A DNA stretch of 64,000 bases from Athripsodes cinereus (GCA_947579605.1 OX388311.1:26724951-26788950); one strand, 5' to 3'; shown: positions 11,646-23,815, counted from the stretch's first letter. Made by a program: numbers and translations. The notes: generated from the sequence alone by a model not told the origin.

Positions 11646-12335
11646 ACTTTTATTCACATGACCGAAGCTTTATATTGCAAAAGATAAAATGAATACACAT
11701 TAATTATTTTTGATTAAATCACTTTTTTTTATTTCGGTTCTTTTTATTACTTTTCTATAAATATAGGTACGTTCTATGAATAGCTGCGAGCAATATGTCA
11801 CGGATGGGATAATCTCGCTATTTTTACCAGTCTTACTTACATTAAATAATTTCTACAAATAAGACGAAAGCAAAAAATAAAACAAAATGATGCGTGCAAT
11901 CGTAACGGCAGTTACACTCACAATAAAAAAATGCGTGTTCCTATTCACATTTATGAAACTTGCACCTACTAGTTGAAAATTAGTTGGAGATTTATTTTGT
12001 CATTTTAAACGTCTGAATTAGCGGAAATTTTTCACTCTTATTCATTTGCTATTATGAAAACTTAATTATATGATTTTAATGTATTTGTACTTATTTTTGT
12101 AATTTAAAAATATATATACGTGTTTATATACATATTTTCATTGATTATTTACTATCAATCGATTTAGTATATAAGTTTGTCATAATATAGACAAAATACA
12201 AGATTTAAAAAGGTAAAACAGCGATCATTTACATTCATTTATAGCAAATTAATAACTTGAAAATATTTTTTGTATTTATTCGTATATTCATCACAATAAT
12301 TATGATACAATGAGATAAAATTATGATATTCGGAA
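11646..12335. other. AT-rich spacer, nothing recognised
   Basis: No supported feature. Confidence 0.5.
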
Positions 12336-12339
12336 TCTA

Positions 12340-12400
12340 CTTTACCATCGCGACATATCCCACAAGTGCCATAGCCAGCGGACTTGCTGAATGTAAATGA
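12340..12400 (-). mobile_element. Repeat A 3' end, short
   Basis: ACCATCGCGACATATCCCAC followed by AAGTGCCATAGCCAGCGGAC is the reverse complement of the family's last ~50 bp. Confidence 0.55.
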
Positions 12401-13353
12401 CATACAGATTGTGAAAATATGAAAGTTCGATTTAATGAATAAATAGAAGTTAAAATACAAACAATGCTCCTTCTTACCACGGACACAAATACATGATAAC
12501 TATTTTGGGCTCCATCTATGGATGTCTTCTAAATATCTACACATTTATCATAACGCATGAAACTTGCATCGCGTTGATGTGAAAGTATCCGTACCAATGT
12601 ATTCGCAAAGCTTTCAAATAAATATTTAGTATCCGACATAAGTTACATGGAAACTTAACAATGTGAAAAGGGGATGAGTTAACAAAGAACTAAGGAAATA
12701 GTTCTATTTGGTTGCAATATTTATTACCCGAAAAATTTCGCAGAACTAACACCCTCCGGTGAATGTCTTGAGGGAGAAGAAACAAAAAAAAACAACAACG
12801 TCATTACACGAGGAACGGACATAAAACATCTCTTGGATAGCATTACGCCTTATCAATTGATGGGATTAGGTAATCCGGAAGGAGGGGAGTCAGAAAGCTG
12901 GTGAAGTAACAGCAAAATATATAACGACCATAGTCATAAAATTGCATGTTTATTCATGATTTGCTAACCGTGGCTAAGTTATCCTTAATTGAACTTTCTC
13001 ATAAAACGTTTTTTTCTTTATAGTTATAGGTATTTATTTAAAAAATTATAAAAATTTTATTTTTTTTACAGTTTAAAATACAATATAAAATAAATTACAA
13101 AATTAAACTTCGTCATTCCACCCCACTATGTGGGTCAGAACCTTTCCATTACATATTTCGCGCATCTAAATTTAAAGGCTTTAGTACACCTATTCTATAT
13201 TATACTGAAAATTTTCGACTTAATGGAAATGCTCATACTGCTGCAATATTCGAACACTGAATCTCCTCCAATATATCGAAAGTCCCTTTTTTTTCAATAT
13301 AAGTTTTAATTTATGGAAACAATCAAAATGTTTTAAGTTTTACTTTATTTATC
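12401..13353. other. AT-rich spacer, nothing recognised
   Basis: No supported feature. Confidence 0.5.
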
Positions 13354-13437
13354 AATAATAGTAACCTGGTTTCAACTTACTAAGTCATTGACAAACTCGA
13401 CAATGACTTTGTTAGTCGAAAAGTGGTTACTATTATT
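13354..13437. repeat. Imperfect hairpin
   Basis: AATAATAGTAACC and GGTTACTATTATT form the outer stem; AAGTCATTG and CAATGACTT the inner stem, with mismatches between and a loop of about 10 bases. Confidence 0.7.
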
Positions 13438-13444
13438 AATTTAA

Positions 13445-13617
13445 AAAAAAATATATATATCTGGGTTTTGTTATAAACCCAAATACAACCTTATACACCT
13501 TTCACAGTAAGCTACTAAAAGCTTGTGTCGTGAAAGGGGAGTTTGCCGGCACCTGGTATCGAACCACGGACCCCTTGTTCACGAGGCCGAGACTCTACCT
13601 CCAGGCTACCGACGAAC
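13445..13617 (-). mobile_element. tRNA-derived SINE, family 2
   Basis: Read on the minus strand it begins GGTAGCCTGGAGGTAGAGTC, reaches a B box (GGTTCGATACC, plus-strand positions 13555-13565), then a body with TTTCACGACACAAGC and an AT-rich tail. The second copy at 52818-52946 shares the head, the B box and ACGACACAAGC. The head resembles a tRNA but the cloverleaf is not complete, so it is not called a tRNA gene. Confidence 0.75.
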
Positions 13618-14215
13618 TCTGTACCGACGAAAAATGAATACAGTAAAACTTTAAAAAAATGTTTGCTTCCAGAAATCAATAATATTAATTTTGTTCCACA
13701 ATATTATGGCTAATTTTTCAAAAAACTAGTCTTATTCTATTGTCATAATGCACCAAAAACAATTGATATTCGAGATTATTTTTTACCAGACACAAAATCT
13801 GGATAACACTACTCTCTGTTTGTAAATAACGTATCATTTAGCCAAACTTAACAGTTTAAAGAAAACAGTTATTCCGTGTTTGTGAATACAAGTATAAATG
13901 TGTGTAAGACGTTATTACCACGGAGGTATTATTTGAATCGGATCTTTATCCAACCCAACGCAATAGTGAGAGTGCAGTTTTGATGGTATCATACTGCAAG
14001 CAATTTAAAAATATTTTGTGTATAGAATATTTTGTCGTACAATTTGTCTTAACTTTTCTTTTCATATGCAGTATTTTGACAGAAACGTTGAATTTATAAC
14101 TTTTACCCAAAAATGTTCTAATCTAGAAAAAATATTAAAAAATATTGTTTGTTGTTAACATTATACAAAGAATACATTTTGCACAATGGGTTGTTCAAAG
14201 GGATGTTGAGGTATA
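13618..14215. other. AT-rich spacer, nothing recognised
   Basis: No supported feature. Confidence 0.5.
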
Positions 14216-14295
14216 TTAATTGTTTATTTAAAACAGTTAGTACGCTGGCTACCCACTTGTGGGATATGCTGTGATGGTAAAATTATAGATAGATA
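14216..14295 (+). mobile_element. Repeat A 3' end
   Basis: CAGTTAGTACGCTGGCTACC, CACTTGTGGGATATGCTGTG and ATGGTAAAATTATAGATAGA: the last ~65 bp of the family plus a GATA-type tail. Confidence 0.65.
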
Positions 14296-15127
14296 TATTA
14301 AGAGGAAGACTAACTCAAACTAAATATCATGAATAGGTTAAATAGGTAGCGTTTAGTGCATAATAAAAATATTCCACCGAATCCTCCAATAGGGCAACAC
14401 ATTTATAACTTTATTATTTTTAAGACAAATGGTATGCTTGATTGAAATGGTAAACTGCACGAGACGAACAATAATAATAAATATAACGAATTATAAGGAT
14501 GCATTTCTTCAAAATATGATATAAGTTAAAAACAACTTCCAATTATTAAAGATGTCCTATGGATATTTTAAGAAGGTGCAATAAATCCTTGAAAAACTTT
14601 TCTAATTAATCTCATTGGCATGGCAGGACGCCTCCATTGAAACCGCAATATAATCTTGATAGGATGAAAAGGTGGAGAAAAGGGGAGAAGATCATTGATG
14701 GTAGGAAAGTAGGAGAAGAGAGGGAAAAAGAAAACGAGATACCCTTGTTAAGAAATGATATAAATAGGAAATAGCGAGACACTTCAAGTGCAAACTGCAT
14801 TTGAAATAGGTGAGTATTTTTATAATTAATTTTATTTATTCTTATTTTTGCAATAGATATTTAATTTCAAATACAGAAGCTCAAACTAGCTTTGCTTTTA
14901 CTTTCATTCATTCATGGAATATCTCACAAGCTATTGGACTAACTGCATACAATAAATATGAAAGTCGCCCTCCCCGTGTCAATATAAATTAATTTATCAA
15001 GATGGGTGGCATGCTTTAATCGCCAATCCGAAGATGTTGAATATCTTACACAGCATATTTAACGAATAATTGCTTTTAACCGGACACAATTATTTTTATA
15101 TTTTGATAAAGAATTGAGATTCTTTAT
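14296..15127. other. AT-rich spacer with no assigned gene
   Basis: Purine-rich patch at about 14660-14740; no family recognised. Confidence 0.5.
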
Positions 15128-15162
15128 TGTAAATTTTCGAGTATGCTATAAAAAGGGCTAAA

Positions 15163-15236
15163 AAGACTGGCTGAGAATAGAGACGAATGGAGAAGAAAAA
15201 CCAAACTCGTTGCAGACCAATCCAGTGGATTGTAAC
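15163..15236 (+). pseudogene. Last codons of a LINE ORF2
   Basis: Translation gives RLAENRDEWRRKTKLVADQS followed by SGL and a TAA, then a (TA)n tract. A DR(D/E)xWR motif a few residues before the stop is the usual end of many insect LINE ORF2 proteins. No more of the element remains. Confidence 0.5.
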
Positions 15237-15307
15237 TCATTATATATATAAAAGAGAAGCAATGTTAAAAATCACATGTACGATATTTAGCATCACGAAA
15301 TTTATGC

Positions 15308-16113
15308 TGTAGCGTATTTCCTCTCCTGTCTCGGCTAGCTCACTGCATGTGTCTTCAGAGGTCGTGGATTGGTTGGTTAGGGCACAAGGCTGATGAATAC
15401 ACAGGATGTTCAGATACAAACGTTTTCCTTTTATTGGATCTTTGTTGCATTACATTGCGGACGGGGTAGCCTCCATCGACGGCCGTCCATACTGTCAAAC
15501 CATCCGATCTTTCGTCACGGGTGCCAGGCGCTCACGATCCCCTTCTGTAAGGTTCCGTCGATACGGATAAGCAGGCGACTCGTCCAGCTCAATTTGCGAC
15601 CCGGGAACTAGAACCGCCTCTGTTGGCAATTATCATCATAATTATTAGACACTGACAGAACACTTTTCATCTGTATTGAATTTAAGTTAATATTGTGATT
15701 TATCTAAAATATAGCCTTAAGAGACTTACCACGATATCTGCGGTTATATACGAGTGTCCGGGTCCCACAATTTATATAATTTTCACTGCCTTTATTTACA
15801 CGTAATCATCTCCATCCTCTTTTGAGGTTATTCCCGATCAGATGTTCTAATTACAAGACATTGGTTCACTTATATTTGGTCGCCACGAGGTGACACCAAA
15901 GAAAATTTCCTAACTGAAGACGTATGTCTTCCAACTGTCCCGGAGTCCTCTTAAAAAGTGAACTCTTCACATGTTTTCTGCCGGTCAGTATTTTATTTCT
16001 CCGACTTTGTAACAATAACGCGTTTGACTTCTGACAACTCATTGCGGTGTTGCCATAAGGCGAAATGTGGCTGATAAGAAAAATTAAACCACCAATAATA
16101 ATATCATGCTACA
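15308..16113 (-). repeat. LTR (3' LTR in element sense)
   Basis: On the minus strand: a TATATAA box at 15744-15750 and, about 310 bases further in the transcription direction, an AATAAA signal at 15430-15435. This suggests U3 about 16113-15720, R ending near 15410, and a short U5. A GTAAGT donor-like site follows the TATA box (plus strand 15724-15729). These assignments are inferred from motifs. Confidence 0.9.
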
Positions 16114-16114
16114 T

Positions 16115-16130
16115 TAATTCCCCCCCTAAG
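16115..16130 (-). other. Polypurine tract of the LTR element
   Basis: The minus strand reads CTTAGGGGGGGAATTA immediately next to the LTR; PPTs prime plus-strand DNA synthesis in LTR elements. Confidence 0.75.
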
Positions 16131-19034
16131 CAAAAAAAACAAAAAAACAGAATGCTTTTTTTTTTTTTTCTCTCTATCATTATGATACAATTAAACGTTT
16201 ATGCACCTGACACGCAAAAAGAAAATCGGATGGTCTGTTTACAAATTCAAAAAAAAAAATCATCATCACATCATATATATATACATACTTATGCTAAATA
16301 AACTCAGTTTTATGCGTCGTTATACATCAACCCGTCTCTCTCAGTACCTCAATGGACGCCACCACACTTAGTGTTTTTTTTTTTTTTTTCATTTGGATGG
16401 GTGAACACGATTTTGTGTGGAAATTTTAAACCCCTAAAAATAAACCATTGTGAAACGTGCACGTATGCTTCACAATGCTCTATGATGTATAACGAGGCAT
16501 ATCTTGTACAATGTCTTACAACTATATATTTTTTAAATCCAAGGGAACACAGAAGAACAATAACATAGGTTTGTACCCTAAACATGTGAAAATGTCTAAA
16601 TAAAAAAATTTGAAACATTAAGGAGTTATTAACTGCAAATGTTAAATATTAGGATGAAAATTATCTCTCATGTTGGAAATCTACGAGAAATTTTTCCACC
16701 CAGGTAGCAAACAAGGCATGATAATATTCCTCTGGGAAAAATTTATCCCTTCCTTTCCTAACCTAGTGACATATTAAAAAAATAAAAAAAAACTTTAGTA
16801 CATATTGTATGTACATTTCCTTTAAATGCATCTGTGTGCTTGCTTAATTTAAAATCTTAATAACAATTCATACATTTAATTGTTTTAATCCTAATCGAAG
16901 GGAATAAATAACAAAATTTATCTTTGCAAAAACACTGCTAGATATAACCTACATTTATGTACTATGTTTTATCATAGGTATATCTTCATTTTATATATAC
17001 ATTGTAACTCATATTATACCATTTTAATTAGAACTTTTACTTCATGAATTTCGCATGCATGTTAAAAAAAATCATAGTAACATTACTATGTTGGGCCTAT
17101 ATATGTTGAATAACCAGTTCAACGTTAATACTTATAAGTTATATAATACACATATTTGATTTACACAATCTATATGTTTACATTTTATATGTTCAATACA
17201 TCCTTACACACTATAATTAAAATATTACACACATGCACATATACATATTCAGTCAGGAATGTTCAGTGCATGCCACGTTCCTAGAATAAAATAAAATGAT
17301 TTTCATCGGTAACAAAACAATACACCCTTCCTCAAGTCAAGACCCTTTTCCAGTTTTGAACATTTAATACTAATTAATTAAAAGGTAATTGTGTTAACCT
17401 AAAACTTAATATTATAATTGGTTCTTTTAAAAGCAATATATGTACTACGAGTACATTAAAGGAATTATAACGATGGTTTATTTTTCTTGTTAATTTTTGT
17501 AATCAACAATTTACTTCTCTCCGCCAAAAACGTAAGCTTATTCTTAACCCTAAGACGGTTAATTATCTAATTATACGCCTATACACGATCTTCCAGTCAC
17601 TCTGGAAAGAGTTGACATTAGAGGAACTACTGTTCTCTCCACAGTTTCTGTGTAAATTATGTGTGTATTCATGGTCACTCTATTAAGAGGTACCCCAAAG
17701 AAGGTTTTTCTTTGTATTTATTTTCCTTTCTGAAATTTACACATATAATTATATCGCTTTCCTACAATATTCAAATACGCTAAGGACTGTTCGATCTGGC
17801 ATGGTGAGCATATCACTGTGTGATGTTTGCATATTTTCATTCAAATTCATTTCTTCATCTTCCTTTTTTACTTTCATTTTTACTTTCTCTCTCACATTCA
17901 TTCTTCCTCATTCAATGTGGCCACCTTCTACTTTCAACTATCCATACAACTATAATCTCACATTCTTCTCCTCTTGTATTATGACATATCAATTAATGTG
18001 TGATAGATTTGTTCCTCATGCCAGATGCCTTAATCCTTCTAATCTTGTAAATTTTTGTTCAACACATATAGTCATTATAATTTTTTTTTTTTTTAAATAA
18101 ATATATGCTTGTTTTAATTTTCAATTTACCTTCTCTTTTTTTTTTTTAATATTTGTATTTATAACAAAACTATACTTTTATTTAAATAATTATTATAATT
18201 ATACTTTTATTTAAATTATTATTGTAAATAATTTATATTTTACAAAAAAAAACATCATCCGTGTATGGTATGGATCTTCCCAAGTTCCATATACCAACGG
18301 CGCACTCCTTTATCCGAGGGATTACATGATGTTCCATTGACATTAACTAATGTTATGTACATATATACAACATGCATCTTAAAATTATATTTACAAATTA
18401 TATATTATTAAACTAAGACAGCTTTACCCACGGGTGGGGAAGCCAGCAGACTAGCCACATGTACCAAGCATGTAGGCCGTCCTCAATGTGTCAATGAAAA
18501 CCCAAGACACTCATGATGGGTGACACGTCCCATCCCAGAATTTTTAAGATGTAATATGTCTTTATTTTTTTTGAACACCTGCCTTTTACAGGACACTCGA
18601 AAACTTGCGTGAAAGAGTGGGAGATCAATTCTTTACCGGATTCTCCACGGCTTCTCTGTAACACATAAAGTATTATATTAATACATTTATAATTAATTTT
18701 TCTTCTTGGTATGATTATTTTTGTTACACCGCTAGGTATGGGTGTATTTTTTTTCTCTTATTTTGTGACAATTTATATTTTCAATTTAATTTGATTTTTG
18801 CTGTATATGTACATGTGCATGTGATGCCTGACACAAATATAAAAACAGATAAAATCATTTAGAACACTTAAGCTACTAAAATTTGACTCCGTGACAATTG
18901 GAAAAAATTGTCTACCCCCATTGTATGTTATTCAAACCCACAGAAAAAAATCCTTTTCAATCCTTCTTTGCCATGTGCTCCATAACAACCCCGTGTTGTA
19001 AGAATACGCCGACATTACTGGAATATGTATGTAA
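16131..19034 (-). mobile_element. Internal non-coding region of the LTR element
   Basis: About 2.9 kb of AT-rich sequence with A/T runs (16136-16175, 16369-16391, 18078-18096, 18145-18149) and only short open frames lacking retroviral motifs. It contains one diverged repeat A copy (18420-18660). Confidence 0.8.
18420..18660 (-). mobile_element. Repeat A copy carried inside the LTR element
   Basis: ACCCACGGGTGGGGAAGCCA, TGATGGGTGACACGT, GAACACCTGCCTTTTACAGG, ACACTCGAAAACTTGCGTG and GATTCTCCACGG follow the family order. It is clearly diverged while the host LTRs look identical. Confidence 0.75.
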
Positions 19035-19049
19035 GAAGCTTGGGCGCCA
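19035..19049 (-). other. Primer-binding site of the LTR element
   Basis: The minus strand reads TGGCGCCCAAGCTTC five bases after the LTR. Its first ten bases match the complement of the 3' end of insect tRNA-Lys (TGGCGCCCAA), a primer used by several insect LTR elements. Confidence 0.75.
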
Positions 19050-19054
19050 TTTAA

Positions 19055-19860
19055 TGTAGCGTATTTCCTCTCCTGTCTCGGCTAGCTCACTGCATGTGTC
19101 TTCAGAGGTCGTGGATTGGTTGGTTAGGGCACAAGGCTGATGAATACACAGGATGTTCAGATACAAACGTTTTCCTTTTATTGGATCTTTGTTGCATTAC
19201 ATTGCGGACGGGGTAGCCTCCATCGACGGCCGTCCATACTGTCAAACCATCCGATCTTTCGTCACGGGTGCCAGGCGCTCACGATCCCCTTCTGTAAGGT
19301 TCCGTCGATACGGATAAGCAGGCGACTCGTCCAGCTCAATTTGCGACCCGGGAACTAGAACCGCCTCTGTTGGCAATTATCATCATAATTATTAGACACT
19401 GACAGAACACTTTTCATCTGTATTGAATTTAAGTTAATATTGTGATTTATCTAAAATATAGCCTTAAGAGACTTACCACGATATCTGCGGTTATATACGA
19501 GTGTCCGGGTCCCACAATTTATATAATTTTCACTGCCTTTATTTACACGTAATCATCTCCATCCTCTTTTGAGGTTATTCCCGATCAGATGTTCTAATTA
19601 CAAGACATTGGTTCACTTATATTTGGTCGCCACGAGGTGACACCAAAGAAAATTTCCTAACTGAAGACGTATGTCTTCCAACTGTCCCGGAGTCCTCTTA
19701 AAAAGTGAACTCTTCACATGTTTTCTGCCGGTCAGTATTTTATTTCTCCGACTTTGTAACAATAACGCGTTTGACTTCTGACAACTCATTGCGGTGTTGC
19801 CATAAGGCGAAATGTGGCTGATAAGAAAAATTAAACCACCAATAATAATATCATGCTACA
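19055..19860 (-). repeat. LTR (5' LTR in element sense)
   Basis: Same sequence as 15308-16113 at a constant offset, so its TATATAA is at 19491-19497 and its AATAAA at 19177-19182. As the upstream LTR in element sense it would supply the promoter. Confidence 0.9.
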
Positions 19861-19864
19861 ATGC

Positions 19865-20984
19865 ATTCAAGTATTATATTTGTATTAATTGTCTTTATTA
19901 AAGTAGAATAACTTATTATTGTTGTCCATAATTCAATGATGAGGGATATCACCTACGCTGATCGTATTACTTTTTTTTATAATATGGAGAGGACGTATCG
20001 TGAACATTCCGACTATTCTCTATATGTCACCAAATTAACAATTCGTTTTTCTAAAATGAATTGAAAGAATGCTTCCTCACTGAAGTCACGATGTTTAATG
20101 CCTTTTTTTACAAATATCTGCCTTTTACATGATAATCCAAAACCATTACAAAGTTTAATTATATTCCAAAACTTCACTTTCCATACTCCAAACAAGCTTT
20201 CCCTTGTTCTTCATATTTGAAACATAACGGTGAATTTCACAGTACCTACTTGGGTAGGTATACATATATTAAAAGTATCAATAGTATGTTGGTTCAGCAG
20301 ACGTGTTTAACAATCTATGCAGAACCCTAATAACTGAATTAATTAATTGAACGAAATTAAATGATTTACTTATTTATTGGTGAAATTGAATTTACATTTA
20401 ATATTAAAATTGATTATTTAAGGGGCCCCGATAGCTAAAGCGTCAATTTCAACGTTTTTTCGATGTTTTTCAGCTACTAAAATACGTATACCTTTCATGG
20501 TGTGTTCATAAAAAAAATATATAATATAGTTCAATATTTTATCTACCTTTTCATTGCGGAGACGTTTTGATAAGTTATACCAGTTTTTCAGAAAAAAATA
20601 TAGAAAATAAGCTTAACTAATATTTATACGCATCAGATCTCAAGTTCTCTTTGTCGGAGAGATTCATTTTTTTCTTTGAGTTATTCGGTATATAAATATC
20701 TCAAATATCATTGTTAACCTAACTTTAGTTTATGTAATTTTCTTCTTCAAATATCTAAAAACTTGTATGCATAAAAATCTCGTTTTTCGCCCACCGGACT
20801 TTCAATAGAATTCAAATACAAATTAGCCCTGCCCTAGGGGTGTGTCTATAAATGTTAGTACTGAGTTGAATGTCGAGAGGGGTGGACGTATCGCAATGTA
20901 TGTAAAACGCAAACATTGAGGAGAATGATAAAATGTTAATATGGAATTTTAGAAAAGTCATGATATTAAACATAATTGAAAATG
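19865..20984. other. AT-rich spacer; possible short repeat A piece
   Basis: CAAATATCTGCCTTTTACAT near 20111 resembles the repeat A middle, but too little is left to call a copy. Nothing else recognised. Confidence 0.4.
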
Positions 20985-20994
20985 ATACAATTTT

Positions 20995-21195
20995 TTTTTA
21001 TTAAATTTTCAGTGAGATGGATGTCCTGTCTGCATATCGAGCAAGAGAAATCGATATACATGTATGAGAGGGTGAATAAATGTGGAGAAAGCGAAAGGAG
21101 TGTGTAAGGATAGATCAATATGGCGTTGCGCTCTCTGTCTACCTCACATGGAACACGGCGTGAGGGTATAGATAGATAAAGAGAGATGGATGTCT
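20995..21195 (+). pseudogene. LINE B ORF2 3' end, frame-broken
   Basis: GAGAAAGCGAAAGGAGTGTG, AAGGATAGATCAATATGGCG, then CTCTCTGTCTACCTCACATG and GGCGTGAGGGTATAGATAGA match the minus-strand copies at 56662 and 44785. The end is the shared terminal motif followed by GATA repeats. Confidence 0.65.
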
Positions 21196-22009
21196 TTTTT
21201 TTATAATTCATGCTGTTTTAGATATTAAACTAAAAGACCCGTTTTTTGTAGAACACTATTTGTATGATAATGATTTCGGAGTATTGACTTTGAAATACAA
21301 TCTTAATGAGATTTGTTTCTTCTTTGTATTTTTAGAAAAATAATTAAAATGACGTAGAAGAATGTGCAAATAAGAAAAAAATTCTTATCTCTTTAAAAAA
21401 ACGAGCATTTAAAAAAATGAGCAGTCAGAGAAGATAAACTCTGAACGTAATAGAAATGGAGATATATGTTCTCTATTGTGTTGAGATTTTTTGTTTAGCG
21501 GTTGTGAAAAATTGATATGTCATTGAAATTATATAAAAAAATAACACTGGATACAACTCAAAATCAGTATTGCATTCAATCAAAATAAAAAAAAAACTGC
21601 TTTTCCAACGTATTCCGACGACTAGGAATAAAAGCTCAATTTGTAAATTTCATAATCCCTAAAGCTTTTCAAGTATTACAGAGCTTTGTTGCAGCTTTCA
21701 TTGAGAGAGGGGAACACGAACAGAGCTTTAGATAGTGGGGAGTGTCACAATATTGTGATGTATTAAAAGGAGATGTTTTATCACTCGTTGGTGATCAAAC
21801 TAACTTTTTGATGAAATAATGACGATTTCGGTGTAAAATCTTGTACTTTTCATGATTTACTTAAACAACATTTATCCATAGCGATAGCAATAGTGAATCT
21901 GCCATTTAGTGTAACTTGTATATATATAAAGTTTTCTCCTTTGAAACTGTTATTTCTTTTGATTTTGATTTGTTTTTTTCGTGCTGAGATTGCCTTGACC
22001 AAAAGCTGT
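21196..22009. other. AT-rich spacer
   Basis: No supported feature. An open frame running from 21893 into the LINE below is AT-driven over its first 40 codons. Confidence 0.5.
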
Positions 22010-22690
22010 TATAATTTCAGTGTAGGTATATATAATTTCAGTGTAGGTAGTTTGTTCACGAGAGATGGGAAGTGTGAAAGCGATATTGAAAGGAGAAAAG
22101 TTGCTGGCAATAAGGTAAATGGTGCAATCCGACCAATAATTGCAAATAGAAACATATCCACCACAGCTAAAAGGTTGGTGCACTCTGCTATCTTATTGCC
22201 AACACTTATGTATGCAAGCGAGACGTGGACATGGTTAAAGAAGGATGAAAGTGGCATAAATGCAGTGGAAATGAGATCGTTGAGAAGGATGTGTGGTAAA
22301 AGTCTGAGAGATCGTGTGCGTAACAGTGATATACGAAAGGAATGTGGAATGAAAGTTGGTGTAATAATAAGGATGAATGTAAATAAGTTAAGATGGTTTG
22401 GATACGTTAAAAGAATGAATGAGGACAGAATGACTAAGAAGATATATTTGGCTGAGAGGAATGATGCTCGGAGACGTGGACGTCCGAGGATTAAATGGCA
22501 AGATCATTTAAATCAAATCCTACAGGACGGTCACGTGTTGAGCACATTGAACAGGAGAGCATGCATGAGGAATTGTATGACAGTGACAGAAGCGAAAGAT
22601 GTATGCAAGGATAGAAGGAAGTGGCGCTCGATCCTTCCTGCCTACCCCGCGAGGGAAGCGGCGTGATGGTATGTATGTATGTATATATAT
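22010..22690 (+). pseudogene. LINE B ORF2 C-terminus, best copy
   Basis: About 210 codons of one open frame end at the TGA at 22664-22666. Landmarks in order: GSLFTRDGKCESDIERR, AKRLVHSAILLPTLMYASET, NAVEMRSLRRMCG, LRWFGYVKRMNE, RRRGRPRIKW, LNRRACMRNC, VCKDRRKWRSILPAYP. This is the region after the polymerase domain of a non-LTR retrotransposon ORF2 widespread in insects; the endonuclease and RT core are missing. The 5' junction holds a short direct repeat (ATAATTTCAGTGTAGGTA twice, about 22011-22048). The stop codon is part of GCGGCGTGATGGTATG, and (GTAT)n follows at once, so there is no real 3' UTR. The copy is 5'-truncated, as is usual for LINEs. Confidence 0.85.
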
Positions 22691-23725
22691 GAATCAATTG
22701 CCATTCAACAACTCTTTTGGGAGAACAGAACAAAAACAAGCCTCTTCCATTAAGAGCCTTTTTGCATTGATTATGTAACCTCTTACATTCCTAGTATCGT
22801 GATATTCAATTCATCCATGGCATCACAGCATTTCCCAACCCATATCGAGCTTTATTTTTTTTTATTTATTAACGATAAATACTTATGAACACATTCTTTG
22901 GTTTTTGAAATAAGGTTTTTATTGGCAATCGTAAATTTTTTAAACTAATTTTGAATTACATTTTCAATATTCCGTTAGCTGTTCCTTCATGGAAAGCATA
23001 TTTTTCAATCATAATATTTCGTACCACGAAAATAAAATAAAATAGAATATTTCGACTCTCAACGTACTGAGTAATGCTTTAGCTGAATTGAGAGCAGGTA
23101 CTTACATATATTTTTTATTCGTGATCGAAGTTTTGTTGATTGTTATTGAAACGAGCATCAAGCAAACAACTTATAATAACTCGGAAATAAATTGTGTAAA
23201 AAGTTCGTAAATTTGTGAAAGGAAGTTTTTAACTGATTTCGAGATTTCAGATCAGATAGCTATTTTTATAATATACCTACTAGCGCTTAAGCCTTTACTT
23301 CTGGGTGATGCCGTCTATCAAAAATCTATTTATTTATTGATAAATAATTTTATTTAAAAAAAAAATATTTTGACACACAAACACAACCACCATATCAACA
23401 CAAGAAATGTAAATAAAACTAAACATTAGTAAGTATTTCCATTTGCATTTTTGAGCCGGGTTTCGAAAGATTCCGCTCTCATTATCAGACAAACGTAAAT
23501 TAAGCTTTATCACATCAAGACACTTATTTCGAAACGAATGATTTATGATTTTAAGATATTTAAACAACAGTAAAGAAATACTATTATTTATCACAGCGCA
23601 CCAGTATTGCAATTATGTAAAAAGGGTGAAAAAATTTACGAATTGTTAAAAGATGTAATTAGTCATGCTAATGAAATAATCTATCTATACCGCTATGACA
23701 TTCCCTAAAAATTGTGTATCTAGCA
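22691..23725. other. AT-rich spacer, nothing recognised
   Basis: No supported feature. Confidence 0.5.
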
Positions 23726-23729
23726 GACC

Positions 23730-23815
23730 AAGTGCATGTTATAAACACTCGAGCTGTCCTTTTCGTGACAATAAAGAATTAAACATTAATAACAGCTGAA
23801 TTAAAGATTTTATTT
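23730..23815 (-). mobile_element. Repeat A fragment
   Basis: GAGCTGTCCTTTTCGTGACA followed by CAGCTGAATTAAAGAT match the reverse complement of the family middle. Confidence 0.45.

Larger units (their letters stand above)
15304..19864 (-). mobile_element. Complete non-coding LTR retrotransposon (LARD-like), minus orientation
   Basis: Two 806-bp LTRs in direct orientation (15308-16113 and 19055-19860; constant offset 3747, no difference seen by eye) start TGTAGC and end GCTACA. The element is flanked by a 4-bp target duplication, ATGC, at 15304-15307 and 19861-19864. Orientation comes from the priming sites on the minus strand: TGGCGCCCAAGCTTC lies five bases inside the right LTR (19035-19049) and a polypurine tract (AGGGGGGGAATTA) adjoins the left LTR (16115-16128). 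The 2941-bp interior has no gag, protease, RT or integrase frame, so it needs enzymes from another element. Identical LTRs imply a recent insertion. TGT/ACA ends and a 4-bp duplication fit Gypsy or BEL/Pao; I cannot choose. Confidence 0.93.

Noticed and set aside
15393..15611. 72-codon plus-strand frame, repeated exactly at 19140-19358
   Set aside because: It lies antisense inside the two LTRs; the duplication is due to the LTRs and the protein has no family signature.
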